Below are positions 1 to 9,384 of a DNA stretch of 64,000 nucleotides, in pieces (the first letter of the stretch is position 1; every line of letters starts with the position of its first letter). The notes under the pieces are model-generated. The model ran no database searches. It saw only the letters and a list, made by a program, of their open reading frames with translations, and was not told the origin of the DNA. The stretch comes from Thermofilum sp. (GTDB lineage Archaea; Thermoproteota; Thermoprotei; Thermofilales; Thermofilaceae), in NCBI GenBank assembly GCA_020832965.1, contig JAJHRM010000003.1, forward strand, positions 1-64,000, written 5' to 3'. The position numbers were made by a program, and so were the translations under genes.

Positions 1-2
1 CG

Positions 3-359
3 GACTCCCTGAGGGGAATCAGGCTCCAGGGGACGCTACTGCGAGCCAGGAGGAGCTTGAGGAACCTGGCTGTGTACGAGGGAGCGCTGTTCAGGCTTGC
101 TCGTGCCTCGGGGAGGCACTGCCCGCGTTGCGGCTGCGAGGGCGAGGAGGTAAGGCACACGAAGCACAGCAGGGTATACGAGTGCCCGAAGTGCGGGCTG
201 AGGTGGGACCGCGACAAGGGAGCGCTGTATAACCTCGCCTACAAGTACTTCGCCGGGATGGTGAGGGAGGAGTGCGACGACGACATGGCGATGGCTTTGA
301 GGGTCATTGAGGCATTGAGGGGGTGGCTAGAGGAGCACAAACACGCGCTCGCCTACTAG
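3..359 (+). CDS. tnpB: TnpB (IS200/IS605 OrfB), C-terminal part, cut by window start
   Basis: The frame is open to the left edge of the window and encodes the last third of a TnpB RNA-guided nuclease. It has a four-cysteine zinc ribbon (CPRC then CPKC, about 20 residues apart) followed by WDRDKGALYNLA, which corresponds to the RuvC-III aspartate region. The first residues (DSLRGIR) fit the segment just after the RuvC-II glutamate, which lies outside the window. The product would be an element-encoded nuclease guided by an RNA made from the element's right end, but completeness cannot be judged here. The 180 bp downstream is the family-2 right-end repeat seen at four other places in this window. 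Confidence 0.85.
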   Translation, partial: DSLRGIRLQGTLLRARRSLRNLAVYEGALFRLARASGRHCPRCGCEGEEVRHTKHSRVYECPKCGLRWDRDKGALYNLAYKYFAGMVREECDDDMAMALRVIEALRGWLEEHKHALAY

Positions 360-540
360 CACCGTTCGGCTGGGGGCGGAGGACTGCCAGCTCGATCCAA
401 TGCCTCCAGCCGCTCCAGCGCGCGGGACCGAGGAGGGTGTGAAGCTCGGCAATGGGCGGACCCCATGACACCCCGAGCCAGCAGGCGGTGAGGGGCACCC
501 CGACCAAAAAAATGACGGGCGCTATGAGGGGGCGCGCGCG
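360..540 (+). repeat. Family-2 right end downstream of TnpB
   Basis: GC-rich tail of the TnpB gene at the left edge, ending in GGGGGCGCGCGCG beside the stop codon of the next (minus-strand) gene. A clearly related copy lies in the opposite orientation at 6347-6500; both contain a GGGTGTCATGGGGTCC-like core and a GACGGGCGCTA-like stretch when read on the same strand. More diverged copies are at 9742-9860, 20362-20542 and 54632-54820. Confidence 0.7.
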
Positions 541-552
541 TATGCCACCTAG

Positions 553-2361
553 CTATAGCTTTGGCATCATCCCGGCAGTGATTTGAGGTGCAATGATCAT
601 GGCAACTAGGTTAGCCAGTAAAAGTAGAAACGCGTGTTTGAAGCCAGCAGCTACACGTTCAGCGCTAATCTTTCCGGCTACAAGCCCCATGAGGTAACTG
701 TTAATGATTACTGGGGGCAGGAACATCCCAATGAGCTGTGGAGTCGAGATCGGCGTACCTGCGAATTTGAGCATTGAACCCATGAACTCGACTAGTATCA
801 GGACGACAATCGTGATTATGAGAGCGCCCACGTACGGCATGAGCAGCAGGGGACGTAGGGCTGCCCTCTTTTCCTTTTCAACCTGCTCTAATGTCTCAGC
901 ATAGCTCGCAAGCGCCTCGAGAGTTTGCGGAGTTCCTCCACCCACTTCGATGCTCTCAACTAAGAGGAACATTGAGATGAGGGCAAACCAGTTCTTCATT
1001 CCTCTCGAAAATCTTTCGAATATTTTATGCAGGGAGACCCCCCAGCCCACCTGCTTGGCCATATTTTGGAGGTAGGGTGTGAATTTGCCATAGTCTCTAT
1101 CCTTTAAGTTTATGATGCATCTTTCTGGTGCCATGCCAGTCTTCCTCACCTCCACCAGGTCCCTAAGAAACCTCGTTAGTCCGTACTGTATTCCTCCAAA
1201 TTTTATTGCTGACCGTATCTCTACGAACATAGCTGGCAAGAGTCCCGCAGAAAGGGATAAAATCATGCCCACGCCACTCTCATATCCTCTGCTAAGGCCC
1301 ATCGCTCTGGACATTTCCTCGATGAAGCTCACAAAGGGGAAGAAGGCATTTTTAAGCATAGTAGATAAGGGGGGCGAAACAATAAAGGGGAGAACTGTTG
1401 CAATAAACAGGAAAACCGTAACTGGGAGCCCCGCTGCAAAGTAGACTAAGTAAGGGGTGGTATCGTAAATCGGGTACTTAGGTTGCATTAAGTCTGAGAG
1501 GTAAAGGAAGAGTCCTGAGAGCATAGGCATGAGTATGTAGGAGAACATTACAAACTGCATTTCTCCACCCGCTAGACCCATGCCTGCCTGGGCTAAAGCC
1601 ATGTTAACCACGTACAAAACATAGAGAGTCATTGAGGTTAGGAGTACAATAGCCATGTAAGACTCCAGTAGTGCTCCGATCCTCTCCCCGATGATCTTCA
1701 TCTGCGAAACCCTTTCACGGAGCATTACTTCCGTCTGTCTCTGGAGATAGTGGACAACATCTCCGCCCGACCTCAGAGTCGCGGCGTATCCGAGCATCAG
1801 CTGCTTATAGCCATTATGAGGTACGCTCTTCGCACTTTCCTCTATAGCAGTCAGCGGGTCCAAGCCCATACCCTTAACCCTGAGGAAAAACTTCATAGCC
1901 TCTTTCCTTATCTCTTGAAAAAGCACTTTTGGAGCTTTGGCAAGTCTCTCGAAGCTTGTGTACGGAGAAATACCACCAGTGGCCATTACAGTGATGTAGA
2001 CCGACAGGTAAGGAACCTCCAGGTCAAACCTGTTGGCTCTGTTTGATAATTTTACTTTAGGGTATGTAACTCCGATCCCGAAAACGGCGCCTCCCAGGAG
2101 TAGAGGAATTGAAAGACTTGTCATGAGCAGGCCGCCGAGACTCACACCCATCTTGGAGAGGAGAAAAGCTATAGGAACGTCAAAGACTGCTCCAAGAATT
2201 GTCGCTATCAGCGAGAAAAACACGATTTTTGATGCATATACATGCGGGTAAACTTTCATGTCAGCCGTTGCAATATCGTTTTTCAAGCTTGGAAACAGCC
2301 TTACAACAGCCTCCCCTGCCCATCCAAATAAACTATAAGCCACGCTGTCCAGCGAAGCCAT
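553..2361 (-). CDS. TadC/FlaJ-type pilus or archaellum membrane platform protein
   Basis: 602-residue polytopic membrane protein of the T2SSF (GspF/TadC/FlaJ) superfamily. This platform protein recruits a secretion ATPase in archaeal type IV pili and archaella. Two copies of the cytoplasmic helical T2SSF domain alternate with clusters of hydrophobic helices, and the second hydrophobic block reaches the C-terminus. Length is usual for the archaeal two-domain form. I prefer the ATG at 2361 over one at 2427 because the upstream stretch is atypical and an AAACTTTTTTT box lies about 25-30 bp before 2361, fitting a leaderless transcript. No GspE/FlaI ATPase or pilin gene is nearby, so it is an orphan here. 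Confidence 0.8.
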   Translation of the reverse strand: MASLDSVAYSLFGWAGEAVVRLFPSLKNDIATADMKVYPHVYASKIVFFSLIATILGAVFDVPIAFLLSKMGVSLGGLLMTSLSIPLLLGGAVFGIGVTYPKVKLSNRANRFDLEVPYLSVYITVMATGGISPYTSFERLAKAPKVLFQEIRKEAMKFFLRVKGMGLDPLTAIEESAKSVPHNGYKQLMLGYAATLRSGGDVVHYLQRQTEVMLRERVSQMKIIGERIGALLESYMAIVLLTSMTLYVLYVVNMALAQAGMGLAGGEMQFVMFSYILMPMLSGLFLYLSDLMQPKYPIYDTTPYLVYFAAGLPVTVFLFIATVLPFIVSPPLSTMLKNAFFPFVSFIEEMSRAMGLSRGYESGVGMILSLSAGLLPAMFVEIRSAIKFGGIQYGLTRFLRDLVEVRKTGMAPERCIINLKDRDYGKFTPYLQNMAKQVGWGVSLHKIFERFSRGMKNWFALISMFLLVESIEVGGGTPQTLEALASYAETLEQVEKEKRAALRPLLLMPYVGALIITIVVLILVEFMGSMLKFAGTPISTPQLIGMFLPPVIINSYLMGLVAGKISAERVAAGFKHAFLLLLANLVAMIIAPQITAGMMPKL

Positions 2362-2648
2362 ACTACGAAGTATAACGCATACAGCAAAAAAAGTTTTTTG
2401 TGCCGTAAGATTTTCCCGAGAAAGCAAAGGTCAGCCTTACTTCAGTAGCGTCGGGTGCGCGCTCAAGCTCAGCGCATGCTATGGCAAGGGGTCTTGGCGC
2501 GCTGCTGGGGTAAACAATGCGCTTGGACATTAGGTGAGGAGGGGTGTATTCGCGGAAAACTTTTTAGCCACGCTATTAGGGGTAGAAACCATAGCCCCAC
2601 CGAGGGGGCAGCGCCTGCACCCGGAGGAGCGTAAAAAGGGTATTGAGA

Positions 2649-3923
2649 ATGGTTGATCTACGTCTAAAATTCCTTGGAGGAGCAAGAGAGGTCGGCAGAT
2701 CAGCGATACTGCTAAGTGTGGAAGGAAAACAGCTGCTTCTTGACTATGGCGTAAGCCTCGAGGGAGAAGAGCCACGTTTTCCTCTACCGGTTCCGCCCAG
2801 AGAGCTTCATGCGGTGACAATTTCTCATGCTCACCTGGATCACAGCGGAGCCGCGCCTCTATTGTACGTTTCAAAGAATCTTCCTTTAGTCTCAACACCT
2901 CTAACAGCCACTCTTTCAGACTTGCTCATAAGGGATTTTATAAAGCTCTCCAAGTACTACATACCATACGAGCTCTTGGAAGTAGAAAAAATGCTAGGAA
3001 ACCTTGTGCCGCTTGATTATGAGGAGCATTTCGAAGTTGGCAGTATAAGCATTAAGATGATAGATGCGGGTCATATTCCGGGTAGTGCAATGATTCAAAT
3101 TGAGAGTCCCTCGTTAAACATCCTGTACACAGGGGATTATTCACTCCATGATACGTGTTTACTTCGGAGCGCGGATCCGAGTAAGGTGTCAAAGGCAGAT
3201 GTCATAATCATGGAGTCGACATATGCTGAGTACAACCATCCACCGCGAGACGAAGTCGAAAAAAACTTTATAAACACCGTGCTTGAGGTAGTCAGCAATG
3301 GTGGCATAGCTTTCATCCCAGTTTTTGCTATTGGAAGAGCCCAGGAAATACTCTGCGTCCTGGCGAAATACGACATAGATGTTCCAGTGTACGTGGATGG
3401 CATGGCGCGCGCAGCTAACGACTTAATACTAGAAAACAAGAATCTCCTTAGGGAGCCGAAGCTTTTCGAAAAAGCCTTAGAGAAATCCACTAGGGTGAGG
3501 GACTGGGATCATCGTAAAAAAATTCTGTCAAAGCCCGGAGTAATAGTATCGCCCGCAGGAATGTTGCAGGGAGGACCAAGCGAGTATTACATGGAAAGAA
3601 TAATGGAGAACAAGAGGAACGCTGTGATTTTTGTCAGCTTTATTATACCGGGAACCCCGGCTAGACAGGTGTTAGAGACAGGGATATATGCGTCTCCCAC
3701 CAAGCGAGGGCCCGTCAAGGCCCGGATAGAGTGGTTTGACTTTTCAGCTCACTGCGGACACGATGAACTGGTAAAAACGCTTACAATGGCTAAGAAAGAA
3801 GCAAAAATAATTTTAGTTCACGGGGAAGAAGAATCCGCATATAGGCTTGCGAGCCTAAGTAAAAGCATGGATAGAGAAGCATACGTCCCCTCTTTAGGGG
3901 AAGAATTAAAAATCTCCCTTTAA
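2649..3923 (+). CDS. Beta-CASP metallo-beta-lactamase ribonuclease (aCPSF2-like)
   Basis: 424-residue RNA-processing nuclease of the beta-CASP family. The metallo-beta-lactamase signature HAHLDHSG lies near residue 60, TGDYS near 158, the beta-CASP insert begins around MESTYAE, and the late motifs FSAHCGH and VHGEE supply further zinc ligands and the C-terminal motif. It has no KH domains, so it resembles the short archaeal aCPSF2/RNase J-like group rather than aCPSF1. Expected role is mRNA or rRNA end processing and decay in the cytoplasm. The ATG at 2649 is preferred to an in-frame TTG six bases upstream. The leader holds a GCCCC-ACCGA-GGGGC hairpin of unknown role. Confidence 0.85.
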   Translation: MVDLRLKFLGGAREVGRSAILLSVEGKQLLLDYGVSLEGEEPRFPLPVPPRELHAVTISHAHLDHSGAAPLLYVSKNLPLVSTPLTATLSDLLIRDFIKLSKYYIPYELLEVEKMLGNLVPLDYEEHFEVGSISIKMIDAGHIPGSAMIQIESPSLNILYTGDYSLHDTCLLRSADPSKVSKADVIIMESTYAEYNHPPRDEVEKNFINTVLEVVSNGGIAFIPVFAIGRAQEILCVLAKYDIDVPVYVDGMARAANDLILENKNLLREPKLFEKALEKSTRVRDWDHRKKILSKPGVIVSPAGMLQGGPSEYYMERIMENKRNAVIFVSFIIPGTPARQVLETGIYASPTKRGPVKARIEWFDFSAHCGHDELVKTLTMAKKEAKIILVHGEEESAYRLASLSKSMDREAYVPSLGEELKISL

Positions 3924-3934
3924 TATCTACTCAG

Positions 3935-4162
3935 CGCGCGCCATCCGTTACCCCGCTTTATCGCAGGGATATGCCTCACTCTTGAGGGTGTCGGTGGGAA
4001 GCTGAGCACCCTGATGCGTTCTGGCAGCCGCACTTCTACGCTCAGCGCTTCCAGCACGCGCCATTACACCTAAGCCCCCGTTGACATCCGCGTGCATCGC
4101 GTGCCTCTTCGCCGTGCGCTTCCGCCCAAGCTTTGGGGCTAAAGGCTCAAGACGCGCGCTAA
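3935..4162 (-). mobile_element. Family-1 tnpB 3'-end insertion flanked by CTACTCA repeats
   Basis: Read on the minus strand this is a degraded TnpB 3' end followed by the hairpin-forming right-end signature (CCCTGCGATAAAGCGGGGTA) and a GCGCGCGCT terminus. The 7-bp sequence CTACTCA occurs on both sides (3928-3934 and 4163-4169). The right copy carries the stop codon of the hsp20 gene. The insertion therefore fills the space between the 3' ends of two convergent genes. Confidence 0.7.
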
Positions 4163-4681
4163 CTACTCAACCTTAATCCTCACTCCTTTCTCCCTTTTAG
4201 CCTTCTCCTTCTTCTCTATAGTTATTGTGAGTACACCATTTCTGTACTGCGCTTTAGCAGTTGAAGGGTCCACGGACTCGGCAAAACCAATTTCCTTGTA
4301 GTATTTCCTATCATTGCTTGCAGAGATTGTAAGAGAACGCTCAGTAGCCTCGATGTTTATCTTATCTTTTTCAACTCCGGGCACATCTGCGATTATCCTA
4401 TAGTAGTCACCCTCATCAAACACGTCTGTAAATGGCTCTATTGTATCCCTGATAACAGGCTTAACATGCCCGGGTCTAATGTTTCCCCACTCCCTAACCT
4501 TTGGAACACCGTCAGGACCAATCTCTACGCTGAATCCATAGTAGTAGGGGCCAAAAACCCTTCCCCGCTTTCCCTCACTGCTGAAGAAGAGTGGCTCACG
4601 CAGCATCTCCTCAAACATCTTATCAAAGTCCTCCATCATTTTACGAATTCTCTTAAACCAATCGTCAAACTCGTAACTCAT
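4163..4681 (-). CDS. hsp20: Small heat-shock protein (Hsp20/alpha-crystallin)
   Basis: 172-residue ATP-independent holdase chaperone. The alpha-crystallin domain starts near residue 80 (DEGDYYRIIADVPGV) and holds the conserved A-x-x-x-n-GVL-like motif (YRNGVLTITI). A long acidic and aromatic N-terminal arm (DDWFKRIRKMMEDFDKMF) is typical of the oligomerising region. The C-terminal VRIKVE resembles the I-x-I/V anchor. Standing alone, it is probably expressed from its own promoter. Its stop codon lies inside the direct repeat of the neighbouring insertion. Confidence 0.93.
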   Translation of the reverse strand: MSYEFDDWFKRIRKMMEDFDKMFEEMLREPLFFSSEGKRGRVFGPYYYGFSVEIGPDGVPKVREWGNIRPGHVKPVIRDTIEPFTDVFDEGDYYRIIADVPGVEKDKINIEATERSLTISASNDRKYYKEIGFAESVDPSTAKAQYRNGVLTITIEKKEKAKREKGVRIKVE

Positions 4682-4746
4682 AGCTTTCTCACCGACATAT
4701 TTCTGTAGAGGGTTAGGTAAATAAATTGTTTGCTCACGGGCGCTCG

Positions 4747-6321
4747 CTAAAGTTTTAGGTTGCGTGGCAAGCTTGGTAAGTAGATAAAGTGCCAGGGAGG
4801 GTCTCTAAAACTTGGCTCGAGATACCTGGTGACATCAAGACTGGTCATCTTCATTGCCTTTCTCCACCCTCCTAAACCTCCGCCTGCAAGGGCCCACTCT
4901 AAGATTAAATGGGATAATTCTTGGTCCCCACGAGAAATTATGGCCTGAATGTAGGCTAGCCTTGGATCATATACACGTATGTCCGCCAAACCCTTTAACT
5001 TATTCACTAGCATCTCAACTCTCCTCCTGGCTTCAGCAATACCAACAAAGCGGGCAAATTGCAGCGGCGTGTGAGGTTTGGGAACAAAGATGCTTACAGT
5101 CACTTTCAATTCTTTCTCACCTTTAAAACCTGATTCCTCGGATAATTTTTGCACGTACATCGCTGTCTCCAGTAGATCTCCCTCGTTTTCGCCCGGTAGC
5201 CCTATCATCAGATAGACCTTCAGACTGGTAAAGCCAAGCTTCTTAGCAGTTGATGCGATCTCTACTGCTTGCTCAATGCTAAGACTTTTTCTTATCAAAC
5301 TTGCCAGCTTAAGCGAGCCAGTTTCCGGGGCAATGGTTAGCATTTTTTGACCACCCAGTTTTATATACTCTAACCTCTTCTCGTTGAGCGTCTCTGCCCT
5401 GATGGATGGTATGGAGAAACTGTAACCCTCTGAAAGTAACCATTCAAGTATGAAGTCGGCCTCTTTGTGGTCAAAGAAGGAAAGGCTTACAATCTTAATG
5501 TTCCTTGAGTGATTATATACGTACCCCTCAGAGACGATATCCTTTATTTGGCTTAACGGGCGCTCCCGCAAGCCATAAAAGATATGCCCCTCTAAGCAAA
5601 AGGAGCAGAGTCTGAAGCACCCTCTCGAGGTCTCCACGGCCGTCCTGCTCTTCCACTTGGCTGGAGAATCAACTAGCTGTAGCTGCGCTGATGGGTGGAA
5701 CTCTCTTGGCAGTTTTTCCGCATGGTTCAGAACTACTTTCTCTCCGGAGTGGAGGGCTGGCACGTAGAAGCCTTTACTCGGTCTGAGAGACTCTAGAAGT
5801 CTCTTTTTTTCGGGGGCATACGCGAGTATTTCCTTTACGAGAAGGGGCAGCGTTGACTCAATTTCACCCACGACTAGGATATCTACGAAGGGGGAAAGCG
5901 GGGTGGGATTAGAAATTACGGGTGGACCGCCAGCTACTATTATTGGTTTTTCACGTTTAGAGCTGTACGGCTCTATTCCTGCCTCAAGCAGAATGCGTAG
6001 GATGTTCACAAAGTCAAGCTCGTAGTGAACTGTAACTATAACGTAGTCCAAATTCCTTAGAGGCGTCCCCGTCTCCAGGGTCCTGGCCAGTGGGTTCCCG
6101 TTGAAGTCGAGCATTACCTGTTCGGCGTAGAATTCGTCAATAGAGTTAAGCCAGTAGTAAAGCATTTGGAAGGAGAGGGAGTCTAAAGCAACTTGAGGGA
6201 CTGAGGGGTACAGTACAGCCATTCTAATGGTGTTTTTCCTAGCCTTCTTGTATACTACATTTTCTTCTATGATTCTTTGGGACATACCCGTATGCAGACC
6301 ACGAATTGTTATAGCCTTCAT
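4747..6321 (-). CDS. Radical-SAM protein with N-terminal B12-binding-like domain
   Basis: 524 residues. The radical-SAM cluster motif is CFRLCSFC (C-x3-C-x2-C) near residue 235. It is preceded by a domain of about 200 residues with IIVAGGPPVISNPTPL and a VVGEIESTLP segment, like the cobalamin-binding-type domain of COG1032 proteins. Later segments (LTIAPETGS, VYLMIGLPGE) match the TIM-barrel core. It probably catalyses a radical modification using SAM and a 4Fe-4S cluster; the substrate cannot be inferred. The ATG at 6321 is clear. Downstream is the hsp20 gene on the same strand, 65 bp away. Confidence 0.8.
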   Translation of the reverse strand: MKAITIRGLHTGMSQRIIEENVVYKKARKNTIRMAVLYPSVPQVALDSLSFQMLYYWLNSIDEFYAEQVMLDFNGNPLARTLETGTPLRNLDYVIVTVHYELDFVNILRILLEAGIEPYSSKREKPIIVAGGPPVISNPTPLSPFVDILVVGEIESTLPLLVKEILAYAPEKKRLLESLRPSKGFYVPALHSGEKVVLNHAEKLPREFHPSAQLQLVDSPAKWKSRTAVETSRGCFRLCSFCLEGHIFYGLRERPLSQIKDIVSEGYVYNHSRNIKIVSLSFFDHKEADFILEWLLSEGYSFSIPSIRAETLNEKRLEYIKLGGQKMLTIAPETGSLKLASLIRKSLSIEQAVEIASTAKKLGFTSLKVYLMIGLPGENEGDLLETAMYVQKLSEESGFKGEKELKVTVSIFVPKPHTPLQFARFVGIAEARRRVEMLVNKLKGLADIRVYDPRLAYIQAIISRGDQELSHLILEWALAGGGLGGWRKAMKMTSLDVTRYLEPSFRDPPWHFIYLPSLPRNLKL

Positions 6322-6346
6322 GGTTACTAAATTTAGCGGACCTCAT

Positions 6347-6650
6347 GCGCGCGCACCCTCCTAGCGCCCGTCATTTTTTGGTCGGGGTGCCCCTCACCGC
6401 GCCCCAGTCGTTGCCCTGGGGGTGCTCGGGGTGTCATGGGGTCCACTCCTTGCGGAGCTTCACACCCTCGTCGGTCCCGCGCGCTGGAGCCCCAGTGGCT
6501 TGCGGGTCGTGATTACGGTTCCCCGCTCCACCGGGACCGCTACCTACACGCTTGGAAAGAAAAAAGCCTTTCGCTTATTGCCTCTCTGAACGCCTGAGTA
6601 TGCCTATCCAGGGGTTGTCCCTCACGAAGCTCGGCAAGCTGGAGCGCGCT
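6347..6650 (-). repeat. Family-2 tnpB right-end relic
   Basis: Begins GCGCGCGCACCC next to the start of the radical-SAM gene and ends near GGAGCGCGCT. The first 150 bp are an inverted copy of 400-540. I see no open frame of useful length and no convincing flanking direct repeat. It fills most of the 390-bp gap between the radical-SAM gene and the KaiC-like gene. Confidence 0.6.
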
Positions 6651-6709
6651 AGCAGAAATAGCTCACGACAACATTATATTCTAGGCTTTTCTATAAGGCT
6701 ACGGTAGCT

Positions 6710-7567
6710 ATGCATGGCGATAAGAAAAAGATAGGCGCAAAGCTACCCACCCCTGTCCCAGAGGAAATCCCTATGGGCGAGGAAGTAACCGAGGTTGCTA
6801 CACAGGTAAAGCCGCAGGAATATGAGGCGCGTAAATGGGGGTATCAGCTCGCAAAGCTGGGGGTCGAGGGTTTAGACGAGAGGATAGGAGGGCTTTTGCG
6901 TGGAAGATCGTACCTGGTCACGGGCGAGACAGGTACAGGTAAGACTCTCTTCAGTTTGACTTTCCTAATGGAAGGTCTCCGGACAAATGAGCCAGGTATA
7001 TATGTACTGGTGGACGAGGAGTACGAAGACTTCATGAACGGCGTCTATGATTTTGGCTGGGACCTCGAGAACTATATTAAGGCTGGTAAGCTGCGCATAC
7101 TAACCTTGATGCCTGACTTCGTAGAAAAAATGAGGAATAAGCCTGTGGATACTGTCGTGATGTCGATTGTCGATGGGATACTTTCAGAGGCAAGGAGGAT
7201 AAGCGCGCAGCGCTTAGTCATTGATCCTGTTGCACCCTTAATCGTAAATGAGGGGGACATCACCTGGACTCGTGAATACATAAAGAGCTTAATCATTAAC
7301 TTGGAGAAACGGATAGGAGCGACAACGTTGATAGTATCTGAGGTTCCTACGGGAAGTACTGCGCTCAGCAGGTTCGGGGTGGAGGAATTTCTAGCAACGG
7401 GCGTCTTTGTGCTAGGAATAGAGAGGATAAAAAATACTTTCTACAGGACTTTATATGTACGCAAAATGCGCTGGAGGCCTGTGCCGCCCCAGTCATTTGT
7501 GTTCGATATAGTTAAGGGTAAAGGCGTAGTTGTGCGCGGTGAGCTTAACACGCTTCTGCGACCTTAG
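6710..7567 (+). CDS. KaiC-like RecA-superfamily ATPase
   Basis: 285 residues with a single KaiC/RadA-type ATPase domain. The Walker A motif GETGTGKT is near residue 72, a catalytic-glutamate-like YVLVDEEYE follows, and a Walker B-like RLVIDPVAPL lies near 170. An N-terminal tail of about 40 residues is rich in Pro, Glu and Lys. Archaeal single-domain KaiC homologues are signalling or regulatory ATPases of mostly unknown role; recombinase activity is not implied because RadA-specific N-terminal and DNA-binding loops are absent. It is monocistronic. Confidence 0.8.
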   Translation: MHGDKKKIGAKLPTPVPEEIPMGEEVTEVATQVKPQEYEARKWGYQLAKLGVEGLDERIGGLLRGRSYLVTGETGTGKTLFSLTFLMEGLRTNEPGIYVLVDEEYEDFMNGVYDFGWDLENYIKAGKLRILTLMPDFVEKMRNKPVDTVVMSIVDGILSEARRISAQRLVIDPVAPLIVNEGDITWTREYIKSLIINLEKRIGATTLIVSEVPTGSTALSRFGVEEFLATGVFVLGIERIKNTFYRTLYVRKMRWRPVPPQSFVFDIVKGKGVVVRGELNTLLRP

Positions 7568-7662
7568 ACATCTGTGCAGGCTCAGGTGCGCATTTTGCCC
7601 CAAGTATTAGACGACTCCAATTAACCGAGAAGTTTAAGTGTTTTTGCGTGGGTATAGCTTGA

Positions 7663-8028
7663 ATGGAAGTGTCTGCTGAAGGTGATGCAGGAGCCAGGGC
7701 TGCTAAGTTACAAGTCTACTACAAGCTTCATGTGAGTGGGGGGTACACAATGCTTGCCATCTGCGATGTAAATCTTCTCGGCAAGGAACTTCACCATGGC
7801 AAAGTGAAGTTTAAAGTTGCTGAGGAGTTTTTTGGGGGAAGCTTAATAGATGCGGAGAACCCGCTGCTGAAGAAGTATATAGCTGAGGCTGACTCGATAA
7901 CTGCACTGGGCGAGTTAAGTTTAAAAATCATTGAACATGTTTTCCCCACGGCTAGACAGGCATCCATCACAGTTGCAGGTATTCCATACATACAAGTCTT
8001 CAAGTCGAATGTTAGCCAGTACGTGTGA
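7663..8028 (+). CDS. DUF424 (COG2412) family protein
   Basis: 121 residues. The core AICDVNLLGKEL followed by FGGSLIDAEN and a C-terminal VAGIPYIQV stretch fits the DUF424 family, which is small, archaeal and commonly found with translation genes; biochemical function is unknown. The ATG at 7663 is preceded by AAGTTTAAGTG about 30 bp upstream, fitting a leaderless transcript. Its TGA overlaps the ATG of the NMD3 gene (TGATG), so the two are translationally coupled. Confidence 0.75.
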   Translation: MEVSAEGDAGARAAKLQVYYKLHVSGGYTMLAICDVNLLGKELHHGKVKFKVAEEFFGGSLIDAENPLLKKYIAEADSITALGELSLKIIEHVFPTARQASITVAGIPYIQVFKSNVSQYV

Positions 8029-9092
8029 TGAGAATGCCTGAAAGGAGACTATTTTGCCCCGTTTGCGGAAGGGGCACCGAGCTGCTTATTGAGGGGCTTT
8101 GCCCCGAGTGTTTCGTTAAACATCATCCTATGATAGAGCTTAAGAAGGCATCAGTAGACATAAAAATATGCAAAAAGTGCGGGAGATTAGGCTACAAAAA
8201 AGTGTGGAGCGATTCTGAAGAAGAGTTAGTTAACGTACTAATGAAGGATTTAAAATACCTGGTAAAGCCCACGGGTGAGATTAGGAGCATCCTTCTGAAA
8301 CCTTTCCTTAGAAGAGGTTTTCTTCAGCTTACAGTTGTTGGCAAGGCACATCCCGCACTGATGCAGGATTACCAGGAAGAGTATGAGATCCCAGTTAAAC
8401 TTCTGTACACAATTTGTGATGCCTGCCTAGGTAAGATCTCCAGGAGTAAGAGGGCGATAGTACAGGTAAGAGCGGATAAGAGAGAGCTGACAGTGCAGGA
8501 GAAAAACACGGTCGTGGAGGTTCTCAAAAGAACTGGCACTATAAAGAACAAGGGTATTGACCTGTCGCCGTGGGAAGTCAAGGAAGAGGCGGGAGGTATT
8601 GACCTATACTTCTCGTCCATAAGAGCAGCTAGAGAATTTATAAGCACTCTGTCAAACAAAATCTACTTTGACGTTTTAGAAACTGGGAAGAAGCTTGGGG
8701 TTGATTCGAGCGGACAGGAGAAAATCCAAGTAACATTCAGGTTGCTGCTCCCCGAATTCTGTAAAGGGGACATCATCATGTACAAGGGGCGTTACTATCT
8801 TGTTAAGGAAATGGACTCAAAAAACGTTCATTTATTGAACCTAGACAGTTTCGTGACCGAGACTCAGAAGTTGCTTAAGAGCTTCGTCTCCCAGACATCT
8901 ACGGTTGCAAGGTTCTCGGAGATCAGGAAAGGAATAATAATAGCCATCGAAAATGAGAAGGTATACGTTATGGACAGCGACTACAGAATCCATGAGGTGA
9001 GGGCAAGCAGGGCTAGGGAAAACTTCAGGTTAGAGGAAGAAATTGGGATAGTATTTAAAGGTGATAAAATTCTTCTTGTACCGCTCAAGTGA
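8028..9092 (+). CDS. nmd3: NMD3-family ribosome-associated protein
   Basis: 354 residues, archaeal NMD3. The N-terminus has two pairs of zinc-binding cysteines in CPVCGRG...CPEC and CKKCGR...CDAC, about 100 residues apart, as in eukaryotic NMD3, the 60S export adaptor. Archaeal homologues lack the shuttling tail and are thought to act in large-subunit assembly or recycling. The ATG at 8028 overlaps the stop of DUF424. A stem-loop with a T-run follows the stop codon. Confidence 0.85.
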   Translation: MRMPERRLFCPVCGRGTELLIEGLCPECFVKHHPMIELKKASVDIKICKKCGRLGYKKVWSDSEEELVNVLMKDLKYLVKPTGEIRSILLKPFLRRGFLQLTVVGKAHPALMQDYQEEYEIPVKLLYTICDACLGKISRSKRAIVQVRADKRELTVQEKNTVVEVLKRTGTIKNKGIDLSPWEVKEEAGGIDLYFSSIRAAREFISTLSNKIYFDVLETGKKLGVDSSGQEKIQVTFRLLLPEFCKGDIIMYKGRYYLVKEMDSKNVHLLNLDSFVTETQKLLKSFVSQTSTVARFSEIRKGIIIAIENEKVYVMDSDYRIHEVRASRARENFRLEEEIGIVFKGDKILLVPLK

Positions 9093-9100
9093 GATGTAAT

Positions 9101-9137
9101 AGCGCCCCTCCTGGGCGCTTAGCGCGCGCTCTTTTTT
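9101..9137 (+). terminator. Stem-loop and T-tract after nmd3
   Basis: AGCGCCC (9101-9107) pairs perfectly with GGGCGCT (9113-9119). It is followed by a palindromic TTAGCGCGCGCT and six T residues (9132-9137). Position just after the stop codon suggests a terminator of the DUF424-nmd3 transcript. The rest of the gap to 9384 shows nothing recognisable. Confidence 0.55.
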
Positions 9138-9384
9138 AACCTATGCTTGGTTGCCTAGAACTTGCTCCTTCCATGACTTATGTTATACCGCGAGAAGCTT
9201 ACATATCAGCCGTGTTACCTGTTAGTAAGCTCCACTTACCTAATCATAATCATAGCTCCCCACCGAGTCATCTTCAAAACTTTGACTAAGGTGATTGCTT
9301 GCAGAGACTTACATGAAACATAGGTCTCGAAGGATTAAAGAAAATCACTTACTTGCTAGACTCTTTACTAGGCTGGGAGCACCA

